From contig OY829327.1 of NCBI GenBank assembly GCA_963691655.1, forward strand, positions 54,386,079-54,450,078: a stretch of DNA of 64,000 bases, given 5' to 3'. The stretch comes from Toxonevra muliebris. Lineage: Eukaryota; Arthropoda; Insecta; Diptera; Pallopteridae. This document shows, piece after piece, positions 12,343 to 24,988 of this stretch. The first letter of the stretch is position 1. Each line of letters starts with the position of its first letter. Below the pieces are notes generated by a model. That model was not told the DNA's origin, made no database searches, and was given only the letters and a program-made list of their open reading frames with translations. The position numbers were made by a program, and so were the translations under genes.

Positions 12343-13739
12343 TACAATCAGTGTACGCAGTGTTAGATAAGTAGTTGAATAATTTCAACCCTCAATCAAA
12401 AATAAAATATACTTTTTAAATAATTTATAATAAAAATTGTATTTTCCTATATATGAGCCGAATCGTTCACAGTACTGAAAATTTAAATCACGAACACAAA
12501 ATTTCTTTTAAATTTTGTATTTTCTTATAAAGCATATAATTATAATTATATATTGACATAATCACCTACTACTGAGTCAATCTTACAAATGCGGAGACTG
12601 GACGATTGTGTTGATGATTAAATGGCGAGTGCTGTTGTCATTGCTTTTAGTCACAAGTTTCCATTCTTCCATCACCACCCCATGCACATTTTCTCATTGT
12701 ATTTACTCATAACATTTCAGCAATTCTATATACTGTGTAGAATTTAATCACGACTTCACTTCAATTCATTTCGATTAAAAAAATATAAATAAAAATTATG
12801 ACAATGACTCCGAAACGAAAATGATTTTGAAAAAAAAAAGGTAAACTAGTCTGTCAGCATTAAAAAAATAATATAAAACGAAATGAAATGAAATTAAAGC
12901 AAAACGCTGGTGTTATAATTTTAATGAAAAGTATTTTAAAAATTCGGATTTTACACTGAATTATAAAAAATGTGCTGACTTTAAAATGAAGCTTTATTTT
13001 TCGCCTTTCTCTTATATTTTATTATTTGTTCATAACACGAAAAGCAAAGAAAAAAATATTTATTTATTTATATATTTTATTTTTTATTATTCGCAAAGTT
13101 TTTTTACAGTTGGCGGTTTTATTTTTGTACCCTACACTTGAGGTGGAGTAGAGAGAAATGTTTGGATTTTGTAATTGATAGTGAAGTAGCTTAGATTAGC
13201 CAGTTTTGTTATTAGTCATAGTTATTGAATTACATACTACACAAACAAATTTCAGAAATTTATTACAGATTTGTGATAATTGGTTTAATGTGAATTTGTG
13301 CTATACAAAAAATGTAGAATTTTGTTGCATTTTTTTTTTCAAGCAACGAGAAAAATTGGAAAAATTATGCTTCCTGGAAATGCTGAGCTTTAAAAAATTA
13401 ACTTGAGTTTATTCCAGTATCGGGCGGACCAAGGAGTAGAGGTTATTGTCTGATTCGAAACGCGGTAACTTAGAGACGTGGATAAAAAAATGAAACGATT
13501 TAAAATTTAATTTTCACGAAGTAGGCTTTGACAAAGCGGAAGTTTTTTTCTTCTATTTCACTCTTTAGCTCTAATAAGATTGTTTTGAATAATGCATGAA
13601 CAATTGTAAATAAGTTGAAAAGATGACTTTATCACGCGAGCATTTGCGCATTATTTTAAAGATTTTAGAGAAAATGTGTGTGTTTCTGTCGGTGACACAA
13701 AATATGTTTAAAAAAAAGGGGTTTGACAAAGTAAATTTA

Positions 13740-14010
13740 TGTAAGGTGAACTTACCAGCAACTTATTATACTTTTTCTTTTTATGGCTCCGATTTTTTTC
13801 GTGGTAAAAAACGTTGGTTGTCAAACTATCTATTTTTCGACTGCCAAAATGGCCGCAACAACAAAGATGTATTGTCATTTCTGTGTTGTACTACTGCTCT
13901 CGTCAGCTGATTTTGACATTTAGAGTGCTCCGCCATTATGGCCGCAATAACAGCCCTGTTGTAATTCATTGTTTTTCGTCGTCAAAGGTACTGCTTTGAC
14001 GTAAGACGTC
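13740..14010. repeat. Dispersed repeat, copy 2 (related to 1612-1905)
   Basis: Shares ordered blocks with 1612-1905: AAGGTGAACTTACCAGCAAC (13744) corresponds to the AAGGTGA and TTACCAGCA blocks there, then a TTTTTTCGTGGT block, TTGGTTGTCAAA, GCCGCAACAACAAAGATGT and GCCATTATGGCCGCAATAAC. Non-coding. Probably a MITE or SINE-like family; class not determined. Confidence 0.4.
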
Positions 14011-15085
14011 TAGGGTTAATACCATGTTCTTACACTACATATATTTTAAGTAACTCTGGCGATGTACGTATATATTTGAATTAATTTTGATAATTCTGGA
14101 CAAAGTTATCAACTCAATTGTGAGCCTCTCTCTTATAAAAGTGCTTTGAGGTGATCATCACTACTCCTTATTGATTCATCAAAATTCAATTCCGAAAAAA
14201 ATTGTCAGCTTAAGCCTGATCAGGATTTCTTTTTTTAATTTTTAGGGTAAAATTGCTAGTTAATTGTTTATAAAAATCTATGTTTTGGTTAAAAAAAATC
14301 CTGCGAACAAGCTTAAGTCTTTAATACTTAGAATATGCTGTATTCCATCTAAATAAATCTAGTTGTTTTTAAAATATCGTGTTCAACGTATCGGAAAACG
14401 TAGTTTTGAGAAAAACGCGTTTAAAGAGCCAAATAGTTGTTGTAGAGCATCTTTAAAACTAATTATCGGATCGATTTGAAATTACAGAATACTCTTGGAA
14501 TATTGTACTTTAAGAAAATGCAAGAAAAAATATTTTTTGAAAATTCTAAGTGCACGCAACCACTTAAAACAACCTAAAAACTCATGAATAAGAAAAATTC
14601 CCACAGAAATGATCCGGAAAGCATTAAAAGGCATTAATTAACCCATTTTGGCCCGACTGGTCGATTTATCGACCAGCAACTTTAAAAATTCATCAAAACT
14701 ACATATATAAATTTTTCCAAAAGTAATCACTGTTAAATATTACTTGATACTTAAAAGCCAGGTAAACAGACATGCTTTTTTGTAAAGTGGTTTTGAAAAA
14801 TCAACAAAAAATAGTAAAATTAATTATTTTTCATTTAAAGTGAGAAATTTACCAAGATAAATCACAAAATTAATGTAGAAATTATAAATTCACTGGTCTT
14901 TATATATTTTTGTAAAAAACATGGAGAAATTCAACAAAAATTTCGCTGCGTTAAATACTTATTTAAAATTTTTTTTTTTTGCACCTGGTCACCTTATTTT
15001 CTCGAGATAAGCCTAAAACTACTACATCCTCAGAAACCAATTTCTTTTGTTTTTTTAAGTACATACTAAAATTTCTTATTAAAGA

Positions 15086-15171
15086 CATATTGTTGCCTGA
15101 GAATTGATTTGGCGTATGTGTGTACAAATTCATATACCTATACGCCAAATAAATTCTCAGGCGACGATATG
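15086..15171. repeat. 86-bp near-perfect hairpin
   Basis: Arms 15086-15116 and 15141-15171 are reverse complements over 31 bp with three mismatches (the inner 22 bp with one), around a 24-nt loop. Inner arm sequence GCCTGAGAATTGATTTGGCG. Size and shape fit either a miRNA precursor or a minimal foldback MITE. No related copy was noticed elsewhere in the window. Confidence 0.7.
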
Positions 15172-18100
15172 GAAACTGTGTTTTAGAAATTTTCAAAAAT
15201 AGATCTTAGCATCTTCTTAAAAAGAAGAACAGTCATTTGTAGTAGTCTATTTTTATATAATATAAAAAATAAAAACCTTGTCAAATATGAAAGTTGTTTC
15301 ACGTTTTTTCACCTATACCTGTATTGTATATAAATTATCGAAACCCGACGTCTTGACTAGGGTGGTCAACCGTGTTCTTTCGATGAGAACATATTCTATT
15401 TTCTCGTTTTATTTTTTATTGATTATGTTTTAAATTTTGTTTATTTATGGAAATATTTCCATCAGAAAATATCAAATGCTTATTTTTTTCTTTTGTAATT
15501 GAAAACAAATTTTCAAATTAAATTTAGATTAAACACTTATAAACAGACTTAAAAAAAAAAAAAACATTTCAAATTCTCTAGGGTAGTCTAAAAAGCTAAA
15601 ATGTCATGTTTGTGAAGCTGTGGGCTTTGTATTTAAATACTTTATGCCAGACAATAATATTGTGCAGCCCTGCGTTTTTCAGACCCAAGAATCTAAATAT
15701 TCCGCATGGAATTTCGTCTTCAGAGTTCTAATTTGTTTGTCTTATCTCAATTAAAAGAAATCTCATTGGAGGAAACGAATAGCGCGAATTTTCAAAGAAT
15801 GTTAAAAATTTTAAAATCGACATTTTTAGCTTTTAGTAGGTAAACATTACAAAAACATGCGAGTTGAAAAATGTAAACGTAATGTAATGTAAATTATTTC
15901 TTTGACTTCTGATTCTGACACAATTTAAAATTTTGTAGGTCTGTACTATCTGAAGAAAAAAAAAAAAAAATTTTCGCATTTAAAAAAGTAAAATATATCC
16001 GAGAAATTTAGGTTAAATATTTAAATTTTGGCAACTAATTGAACAACAAGTTTTGTGCTAACATAGTTAGTCTATCTAATATGAGTGAAATGATTGTAGG
16101 GTGTTTACACTTCGGTGATTTTTGATGGTTTCTCTCTCTTTCTTATATTCTTGTACTAATTTATGTTGCCATCATATGAGCTCATAACAAACAAAAAAGA
16201 AAAAGAAAAAAAAAACAAAATGAAATCTCTAAAACTAACTTTTAGCTCTGGGCATAAATCTTCGCTAAACGACTTAAAAAAAATAATACTAATACACACA
16301 CATGCACACATTTTTAGAAACCTCAAATTAACGCACACATGCACCACACACGTGTATTGTATACGACTAACTGTGTGACACCATTGACGACCTTATGTAG
16401 AGGTACATTTAAGCCATTTAACTTACTATTTAACTGCGACTATCGTCGGAGTCGTCACTTTTAACCGTGTGTAAACGTCAAAAATGACAGAAATTCAAAA
16501 TAAAATGATTCATTGAACTTTTCGTGTTTTATTCTTTTCTTTTCTGTCTTATTTTTTTGTTTTTTTTTTTTGCTACTTTTCCTCTCTTTCTTTTGAGATT
16601 TTATTTTGTATTTATTTTTTTCGGTTAAAAAGAAGCTTTTGCGTGATTTTGTTGTTTTTTCACTAAAGCTATAATTAGAATTATTTTGTTTTTTTTTCAA
16701 GTTGAAAATCACGCTTACATTACAACAATAGAAAGTCAGTTGTCTGTATTTATGAAGAGAACTATCCCCCTCTTCACTTCACTTTGTTGTTGTTCATAAA
16801 AAATAAATAAGAAAATTAAATTTTTGTTTTTTACGAATTTTTGTCTTTGTCTCAAATCGAAATTTTGTTTTCAAATTTTTAATGATATTTTCTTTTGCAA
16901 ATTTTCTTATTGCGTCAGTAATTTTAACCACTTATTTCTGCCTTTTTAATTTTATTTATTTTTAAACAATTCATTGGTGATTGAAGCGTAATATTTATTT
17001 GCTCGTTTTGTTGTTTTTTTTCATAATTTTTATTTTTTGTTTTATTTATTTTTTCCTGATAAGACGTAGATAATTGCTTTTGATTATTTCGTTTTTTTTT
17101 CTGTTTTATTTATTGGTGATATTTTATTTTTATTAAATATGCAGCACGTGAATTCATTAAACCACAATTTGATCTCGTTGATTTTAATTAAAATTATTCG
17201 ATTCAATTGCAATCTTTGTAAATATAATTATTAATTAATTGCGTTTTTCGTTAGTTTTGCAATTCTCACTGTGAATTAAGCGGCAGTGACTAGTTTAGTT
17301 TACTGAACTATCTCGCTTAGGGGAGAGGTGTAGGGAGCCTGCTGTTGTACAGAATACAAGATCATCCCGCCACAAAAAGTTTGTTATTTTTTATATTTAT
17401 TCCTTCCTAACCTCAAAAAACAGCGAAAAAACAAGATTTTCCACATAATGCTGAGGAAAAATTAGAAGCTTGAAATTTCGGTTTCGAACTCGAATTCAGC
17501 GACTCTTTAATTTTTTGGGGCTGTGTTATATTTAAATTTTTTTTAATTTCTACAGAGTCGTTTTATAAGTAAAACAAAATATTTCAGAAAGTATGATTCA
17601 AAAATGAAAGATTTTAAAATATTCTGAGTACTCGATTCATTTTATCCGGCAACTTATCGTTAATCGTATTATTGACACATTCCATTTGATGTCGTGCCTC
17701 TAATAGTGGCCCATATGAAATGCCCATCCCTGAGCACAATTTTACTTGTTTTTTAATTCTATGTTTTATTTAATAATAATTTATCCTTTCAACTGGCACA
17801 ACCGGCTGTTTTCAAATGTCACCAAACTATGAATTCTTCTCCTACCACCTTCCCAGATCATCCCGTTCTACAATGCCACTTATTGGGCTGCCAGACTTAA
17901 AGTTAATTTAATATATGCACAGAGTTGCTTTTACAAACAATCATATTTCAATTTAATCGAATTTAGATAACTCCTAATGTTATTTTTGAGGATCTGCACA
18001 AATTACAGATGGGGTTTAGATATAATGACTGTAGGGACCATGACAATAACAATAAAAGTTTGGTGTTTCATGGTTCCAATCTCGAAGCTAATACCCCGTT

Positions 18101-20834
18101 GCACCACCGTTGTACCAACATGGAGAACATATGCCCTCGCTTTCTGGAAGACTGTCATAAGTCTAAAAAACAAATTTTCGAGAAAATCGCATTTAAAGAT
18201 TTAAATAAGCTATTTCTAAAATATACTGCTCACGAGAAAAGTTCATAAGATATCTCTTCAAATGATTCACCGTGTAAATTCAAAAATTGCAAAAACAACA
18301 TAGCGCATTTCTTAAGTCGACATTATCGACTGATTCTTCATTATTTTTAATGAGTATTAAATGCATTTATAAATCTTTGCAACTGTTGTAGTATTAAAAT
18401 AACTTCCGCAAATAAAGACGACTTCTTCATCTTCATATATCTCGAGGCTGAAAGAAACCTTGGGCTACAAACACTTGTTATTGAATGCAAATTAATAAAT
18501 ATTTTTTGTTTATATTTTATACGAGTGTACAACAACAACAATATTTATTGGGTTGTGGAGTGATTCAGATAAAAAAGAAGCAAGTAAAATGTAATATGAG
18601 TGAAAAACAAATTTTAAGCAGCGTCACCAAATTTTCCCCATACACGCATGCACACAACATCAAAACAGGCAACACTAACATCACACAACGCAAATAAGTT
18701 GCGAATACACCACGAACATATGATTTTACCGGCGTTTTTACTCACCAACACGCATATTGGTTCTCTCCATGATGTCATTCCGAATGCATTCGTCGCTTTT
18801 TTTTTTCTTTCTTGTTTTTCCATGTTTTTTTTTCTTCAGACATTTTATCTTTCACCAATTGCTGCAATGACTCGCAAGAAATTAGATGAGAAAAGCTTTT
18901 ACGTTCGCTCTCTGAAGCATTAAAACAATTCTCAGCTTCTCAAAGCCAAATGGTGGAAACATATTAAAGCTTTGGTCTGCACGAAGTATGTTGAAAAGTT
19001 TCTAGTTAGTACACAAACTATCGTGGTGAATTGAAGCTGGTTTGTGTTGTATGCGATAGATGGCGCAAAAAGGTTGAAAAAATTCAAATTTTATTTTGAT
19101 CAAATTCATACTAAAAAATAAGAAATGTTTAAAGAATGAACGTTTTGCTTATCGCTGAGCTGTGAAGCCCTTGTTTTGCTTGAATTGTAAACGTGATTTA
19201 ATAAATAGATTTCAGTGATTTTAATCATCGTTTCTATTTATTATTTTTATTCTATTTATTATTTATACAATTATCTGAGTGTAGACAGTTCAGTACCCAA
19301 AAAATGCAAATCATAGTATTTTTGTTTTTCTAATCAGTCTACTAGTAGATTTTAACTTAGCACGAGCTAATAAGCGGTCAAAAATGTTTGTTTCTTCAGT
19401 CACGGTCTGAATTTGAGTGTTGGTTTTCATATTAATCTCTTTTGGTTTTCTTTTTTAACGCAGATTTGGTTTTCTTTTGTGAAATGGGTTTTTTAGAAAA
19501 GTGTATCAGTGAAGACTACAAACATATGCATGTCTATCTTGCGGTAATATCGAATACTTACTTGCTACTTTCTTTTTAAAATTAATATAAAATTTACATA
19601 AATAAGTTAAAAAGAAGAATACATTTTAATTCGCTTTGCTGGAACGACAAAAAAAGGGGAATTACCATGCAGAAACTTAATTGCCCACCATAAAATACAG
19701 CAACAAACATACAACTCCATATTTTTTTTTGCTATATCTACTACTGTGATGATAATGACTACCGACTACCGTGTGTGCATTTTTATAATTTATTTATTAT
19801 TAATTTCTATAATTGTCTGTGCGCAATTCAGTAGCCAGAAGCTTAAGTAAGTTCCGTTAATTGCTCCGTGCATACATACAAACATACGATTTCAAGACTC
19901 GACCTATGTTATCTGCCTCTATACCTTACCTACCTGACTGCAAACCGCGACTGCATTTGTATAACTTTTGTAACGGATGACAGAAAAAAGTAAAGTTGAA
20001 TGTATCATAAAAAAAAAATTAATAAATAAAAAACACAGTAGCAGAAATATTAATTTTCTTCATTTTCTGCTAATTCTTCTTCAGTTTTATTATTATTTCT
20101 GTGGTTACGCCCTTTCATTGTGATGCCTACCGTTCGCTGGTATTGCTTTTGAATTCACATGCAATCGTAAATTAGAAGTTTCCGCAGATTGGAAGCGTAG
20201 AGTTGCCGCTTTTTTTTATTATTTTTTTATTGAATTTTTGTGGTGAAATCTTTTGGTTCACCTTATTTGATGCTGTAGATTTTGAAATCTTAGCTAATCT
20301 CATAAAATTTACACACTTCGCTTTTATAAATAATTGTTATCGCTTCGGAAAAATTTTACTTTAAAAATATTAGCAGCCAACAGGAGCTTATCTTTATCGG
20401 TTGTTGACATTTTTCATCTTAACGTATTGCAACATCAAGTTTTTGAGTACGAGAGAGTGATAAAATGCAAGAGCGAGAGAGATAGAGAGATAGTGTTAAT
20501 GTTTATTTTTGGTTTTTGTATAAAATTTTCGGTTGAATTTATAAATTCTTAACTAAATAAAAAAATGTTAACTTGTAAATATGAAAGACTCGATGAATGT
20601 TTAATTCTGATGGGATTTGAAACCAAGTTAATTTTTTGTTTGGTTAATTAATTTGCTTTTGTAGGACACGAATATAACGTTTTAAGCTCTCTCTTTTTTA
20701 TCTTTTTTGTTTTTTAACGAGGTGTTAAAGCTTTAAAAGCTTAGATCATCGCCAGACTACTCTCGTCCGAAAGGTTAATTGCTCTCGCAACTATTGTTAT
20801 GTATATCGTTGAGAGGCCGTTAGTGCCTGGTTAT

Positions 20835-22035
20835 CAGCGATGCCAACTTGCGGGGAATTCCCCGATTTGTAGGGAATTTTACCTAGTACGGGGAATCCGG
20901 GAATGAGCTGTTTTTTGCGGGGAATTTGAAACCGTCCAGCTTTTAGTTGATAAAACCTGTAGAATAGTTTTTGTCAAATTTTATGTAATGTAAATCGTTT
21001 AACTTTTGCAATACTTCACATTTCGGGTCTTATAATCTTCATCTCTTCTTAAGAGGGCCCTGCACTTTCTTGGTTTGGAGAAATCGATCGAAAAAGTGTG
21101 CAATTTGAAAGCATTATATTTCAAAAGTATTTTGTAAAAATTTCAGAGAGAATATACATATATACATGGAACAGTTGTCAAGACTTTGAAAAAATTAACA
21201 ACTAGATTTAATTTTCATAGTCTACAAAAAACATAATAAATATATATCGATACTTTTAAAACCGATAGCCAAAACTTTGAACCCGTTCTTCTCAAAACAA
21301 GGTTTTTGCCATTGTCACGTACAGTATAAAATTTAAATAAGTTTTTCTATACAACAATGGCCCCAGGACATAACAGCAAAAAAAGTTTGGTAAATTTTTT
21401 CCTCAATTTGCAACGTTGTACTTTAAAAAAAAAAAAGTCGAATTTTTGAAAACCCTATTTCGAAATTCGCGTACTTGGAGGGCGGTAGAATTTATATATT
21501 TTGGTCAAACAGCCCCTGTTTTGGATCCATGTAATTAATCACCTATTGCATTAGGAAATTTTAATAGAACACGTTTTTTATTTGTTCTTTCGAAAAATGG
21601 AAAAAAATCTTAAAAATAAAAAATGTAACCCTTTTTTTCAAAATCGAAAGCAGTTTTGACTTTTTTTTTTCAAAAGGAAACATTTTTTGTTTTTCTTTAG
21701 GTCAAAAAGCCCATGTATTTTCCTTTGAGTGTTTATCTATCAAAATGAACGTCGAGTAACTCGGTACACCGGATTCATTTGAGCTCAATCGATTTTAAGA
21801 GTGGGTTCCCTTGAGATGAAATCCCCCATGTGTCAAAAGAATTCCGAAGTCAGAAAGTACCTATTACTATTAACCTACCAGTTCCGGTACCATTAAAATA
21901 ACATTAACCTTGATCAATTTTAAGCGTGTGTCGCCGTTATATTATAAAATTAAACCGGTGCGGAGAATTTTATTGAAAATCGGGGAATTTCTTGAGGGCT
22001 ATCGAGGAGACAGAAAAAATGAGTTGGCATCTCTG
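20835..22035. mobile_element. hAT-type non-autonomous element (1.2 kb) inside the GTGCTCGG repeat
   Basis: Ends CAGCGATGCCAACT (20835) and AGTTGGCATCTCTG (ending 22035) are 14-bp inverted repeats with one mismatch. The flanks CTGGTTAT (20827-20834) and CTGTTTAT (22036-22043) are an 8-bp target duplication with one mismatch. The second copy of the host repeat at 32580-32590 reads straight through the equivalent site (CTGGCTATATTGG), giving an empty-site comparison. GGGGAATT words recur near both ends. No transposase frame is seen. Confidence 0.82.
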
Positions 22036-22230
22036 CTGTTTATATTGGTGCTCGGTGTTCGACGAACACAAAACATTTTCTCCCGTGCTCGGTCGAGGTG
22101 CTGAGTTGCATTTTATCAAAATGCACTCCTCCATTTAGTAATATTTTGTATGTAATATTACTATTTTGTAGAATAACTCATTGCCACCCTGAATACTCGG
22201 CGTGCTCGGTGTACAATACACCGAGCATAT

Positions 22231-22467
22231 CGATGGTCATACGTTGACCTCTCGTATGTAGTTTTTCACCACTTTTGGAAGAGACGACAAAAAAGCAAAA
22301 AATGTACATAAAGAATATGTAAAATTGGATTTTAAATCATTTTAAATAAGAAAAAAATATTTTTTTTATTTTGATTTTATTTTTATACATTGTTCATAGA
22401 AATTTATTGCGTTATTGTCTTGCCTTTCAAAAGTGGTGGTTGACGAGGGGTCAACGTATGACCATCG
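22231..22467. mobile_element. 237-bp MITE inserted in the GTGCTCGG repeat
   Basis: Ends CGATGGTCATACGTTGACC and its complement GGTCAACGTATGACCATCG, nearly perfect inverted repeats that continue a few more bases (CTCTCGT / ACGAGGG). Flanked by ATAT on both sides (22227-22230, 22468-22471). The second copy of the host repeat lacks it, running from CCGAGCACAT directly to CGTGTTCGG, so the insertion boundaries are supported by an empty site. Superfamily unknown. Confidence 0.78.
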
Positions 22468-22588
22468 ATATCGTGTTCGGTGTGAGAGTGAGTAAAGACT
22501 CTCGTTTTGTGTTCGGTGTAACAACAATTTCATGGTGTTCGCCGAGCATACTCGCAATATAACCACAGCCTTATAAGAATAGTCGGCA

Positions 22589-22803
22589 TTTACACGATGA
22601 AATTAGTCTCATGAAACTCGGACAAATGTGGGGAAGAGTGGAGAAACGACAGGGGGGTAGACAAAATTTCTCAGGCAGTATTGTGAAACTTTTTGACGTT
22701 TCTCTTGAAAAATTTTTGTTGTTCCATGTTTTCTCATATCGACGAAAACTATAATGGCAGGAATGTCGAAAAATCTCATGAGACTAGTCTCAACGTGCAG
22801 ATA
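22589..22803. mobile_element. Small TIR element, about 215 bp
   Basis: Left end ATTTACACGATGAAATTAGT followed by CTCATGA and right end the complement of ATCTGCACGTTGAGACTAGT followed by CTCATGA: inverted repeats of about 27 bp with roughly six mismatches. Non-coding. It directly follows the GTGCTCGG repeat. Confidence 0.5.
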
Positions 22804-23016
22804 AAGTGTTCTGTGTGTCTAGTGGTTTGTTGTGGAGTTGTCCACTTTCTAGGAGAGAATTGCCTTCGTTGATAAAACTTTCTCTATACTTTTTCATTCA
22901 AAGCTAGCTTTCACTGTGACTCCTGTCAAGATAGTTGTTTCGGAGGTTTTGAAATCTGTCTTCAATTTGCAGGAGAAAATTTGGGAAATGATTGGAAAAT
23001 CGTTTGTTATTTTCTA

Positions 23017-23322
23017 TTACCTTTTTACACAGTTTTTAAATTTTATGTAATTTTTTCCCACGAGTAAAGTTTTATTTGGACGATCCTGATACACGTAAGA
23101 CATCCGAAAAGAAGCTTGATATTTTACGAAAATGAATTTAATGATTTGGGGAGCTACTAACTGCAATGGAATGCTGGAAATAGCTTTTCCAAGTACTCGA
23201 ATGAATTCTGTAGAATACATAGCAATGTTCTGTGAATCTATTTCCATTTCTGCAGAAATATAGGGCTCACGAATAAATTTTCCGAGATGACGAGGCTTGA
23301 GTTCATAGTAATTAAGGGACAA
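23017..23322 (-). pseudogene. Unrecognised coding-like open frame (about 101 residues)
   Basis: I do not recognise this product. The minus-strand frame reads like normal protein (balanced composition, segments such as STEFIRVLGKAISSIP and YVYQDRPNKTLLVG, few low-complexity runs), unlike neighbouring chance frames. It ends at a stop just after AAAAAG|GTAATA, which could be a splice donor, so it may be an exon or a gene fragment carried by a transposon. It abuts, in opposite orientation, the Tc1-like tail at 23338. It may also be chance. Confidence 0.25.
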
Positions 23323-23337
23323 AAATAAGATTGCAGT

Positions 23338-23545
23338 CTTAAAATGGCCAGCACATTCTTCGAATCAGAACCCAATAGAAAACATTTGCGGCATTTTTAT
23401 TCAACGAATTTAAGATGAAAAAAAAAATAGTACCAAAATGTTTCAGAGTTGAAAAACGCTGTCTGTGCTGTATGGGAATCCATTACTCAGGGTAAACTTC
23501 GAACAACATCACCACAGTGTTGAATGACTCAACATAAGGTTCAAT
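23338..23545 (+). pseudogene. Tc1-like transposase C-terminal remnant
   Basis: The + strand encodes KWPAHSSNQNPIENICGIF, the signature of the third catalytic residue in Tc1-like DDE transposases (family form WPxxSPDLNPIENLW). After one frameshift it continues with NVSELKNAVCAVWESI, typical of the C-terminal tail. It is interrupted by stops and a poly-A slip near 23418. Nothing upstream of the PIEN motif was found, so only the last 60-70 codons remain. Confidence 0.7.
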
Positions 23546-23879
23546 TATGAAAACGTAGCCGCTACGTTTATTACAATAATCCAACAGACTTTCTGACTTA
23601 TATATATAAATAAGAAACAAAATTATTTGAGCTTAAATAAGTAGCAGTCTTATTTTCTGTTCTTTATTTGGAAGTAGGCAGGAAAATTTCAAACACGATC
23701 AAATTGTTATCCATTCAAATGTCAAGAAAAAGATAAAAGAGCTTAAAGAATTTTTAAATCAATACCGAAATTTGTATACAATAGTTCTTGAATTTTCCCT
23801 CTTCCTTCCCTGCTGTTGAGATGTAATTATAAAAATATGTGGTAGTTTATAAGTAATGAGCAAAGCTGAGCAGAAAATG

Positions 23880-24248
23880 GGTGCGTTTCCCGGGTGCAAA
23901 TCAGAAAAGCTGATTTCAAAGTGATTAATTAAAAATCAGTGATCAGTGTTTGCGTCTTAGAAACGGCATGACGCATTAGTTGTAAAATTTCTGAAAATCA
24001 TTAAATTCTAGTTTGTGAAATGTTTTAATTTCCTTCTAAAAATATATTTATATAATTTTTGGATAATTTCGAACTTGTGTCGAATTTGTCAACTGCCAAA
24101 GTTTTGAGAATCATGCTGATCTGGAAAATCAGAAAAATTATATGATTAAAAAAATGGCGTCCGCTTTGCTAATCAGAAGCATTCAGCGACGCGTTTCTAA
24201 CACATTTTAAAAACAGCTTTTCTGATTTTGCACCCGGGAAACACACTC
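23880..24248. mobile_element. MITE with GTTTCCCGGGTGCAAAATCAG ends
   Basis: Ends GTGCGTTTCCCGGGTGCAAA (23881) plus TCAGAAAAGCTG and its complement CAGCTTTTCTGA plus TTTTGCACCCGGGAAACAC (to 24246) form inverted repeats of about 33 bp with few mismatches. The interior is AT-rich and non-coding. The right-hand 70 bp recur at 26727-26802. Target duplication not clear. Confidence 0.72.
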
Positions 24249-24369
24249 AATCTTTAATCTGTCAATCAATGAAGTTGAGTTAACCAAAACTTTTAATTTG
24301 AATGGTTATTTCAAAAATCATTAATGTTTCCATTAACTTCCGTTAACTATTAAACTTTGCAAAAATTAA

Positions 24370-24700
24370 AAAGGACATTCACTGTTCCGCCTGGTCGACG
24401 TCCTTTTGGCTGACATCGAAAGTAAGTTTGAGCCTCTTCTGGAAGATGAGAAATGCCAGCAATGTTGCTTGCTTCCACCCTGAAGTTTTGACTCATATGG
24501 TCAGAGAAGTACAACATTGCCAAGGTCGTTAAGGTGGAACAAACATTGGAGCGTATGGACAATGAAACCATGATTTCGATGAGGAACGAGATCGGTATTT
24601 TATGCAGCAATAACAACGTTGCTGATGATTTTTTCAGCCCTGTCACCCAGATACAAAAAAAATTATGTGCAGGCACTCACAGTAGAAGTGAAACTTTGTT
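24370..24700 (+). pseudogene. Possible decayed hAT/BED-type transposase fragment
   Basis: One + frame reads VDVLLADIESKFEPLLEDEK, which resembles the dimerisation-region sequences of hAT or BED zinc-finger transposase-derived proteins; after a frameshift a second frame reads TLERMDNETMISMRNEIGIL then NNNVADDFFSPVTQIQ. Both look like genuine former protein-coding sequence joined by indels and stops. The family call is tentative. It follows the MITE at 23880-24248 closely. Confidence 0.35.
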
Positions 24701-24988
24701 GTTTATTTGAAAATTATTAGAAAACATTTATAAAATTTTCTAAGTCCTTTGAAGTTTCAACCAATAATAAGTTTTTTTTTTTGTTTTTTGTTTTTCTATT
24801 TTACAATGAATATCTGATGGCAACTCAAATTGTAATAATTTTTATTTTAACCCTTACTTGCAATTATGCAATTTCAATTCATGCAAAAGTTTTCTCCCAC
24901 ATGTCAAATCGATTATGGGCGTTTAAAATTTATGCGTAATTGCTTGTTGCGAATGTCATCACGTGAATGCAGAGACAATTTAATAATA

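Larger units (their letters stand above)
20815..22570. mobile_element. GTGCTCGGTGTTCG repeat, copy 1, carrying two insertions
   Basis: Outside the two insertions this copy matches 32572-32900: left piece TTAGTGCCTGGTTAT (20820-20834), then ATTGGTGCTCGGTGTTCG (22042 on), ACAAAACATTTTCTCCCG, AACTCATTGCCACCCTGAAT, GTGCTCGGTGTACAATACAC, and right end CTCGCAATATAACCACAGCC (to about 22570). The two ends are imperfect inverted repeats (TTAG-GCCTGG-TATATTG against the complement of CAATATAACCACAGCCTTA). It is interrupted by a hAT element at 20835-22035 and a 237-bp MITE at 22231-22467. No coding capacity. Confidence 0.7.

Noticed and set aside
17977..18248. Two overlapping + frames of 75-79 codons
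   Set aside because: Mutually overlapping in different frames with no motif; most likely chance.
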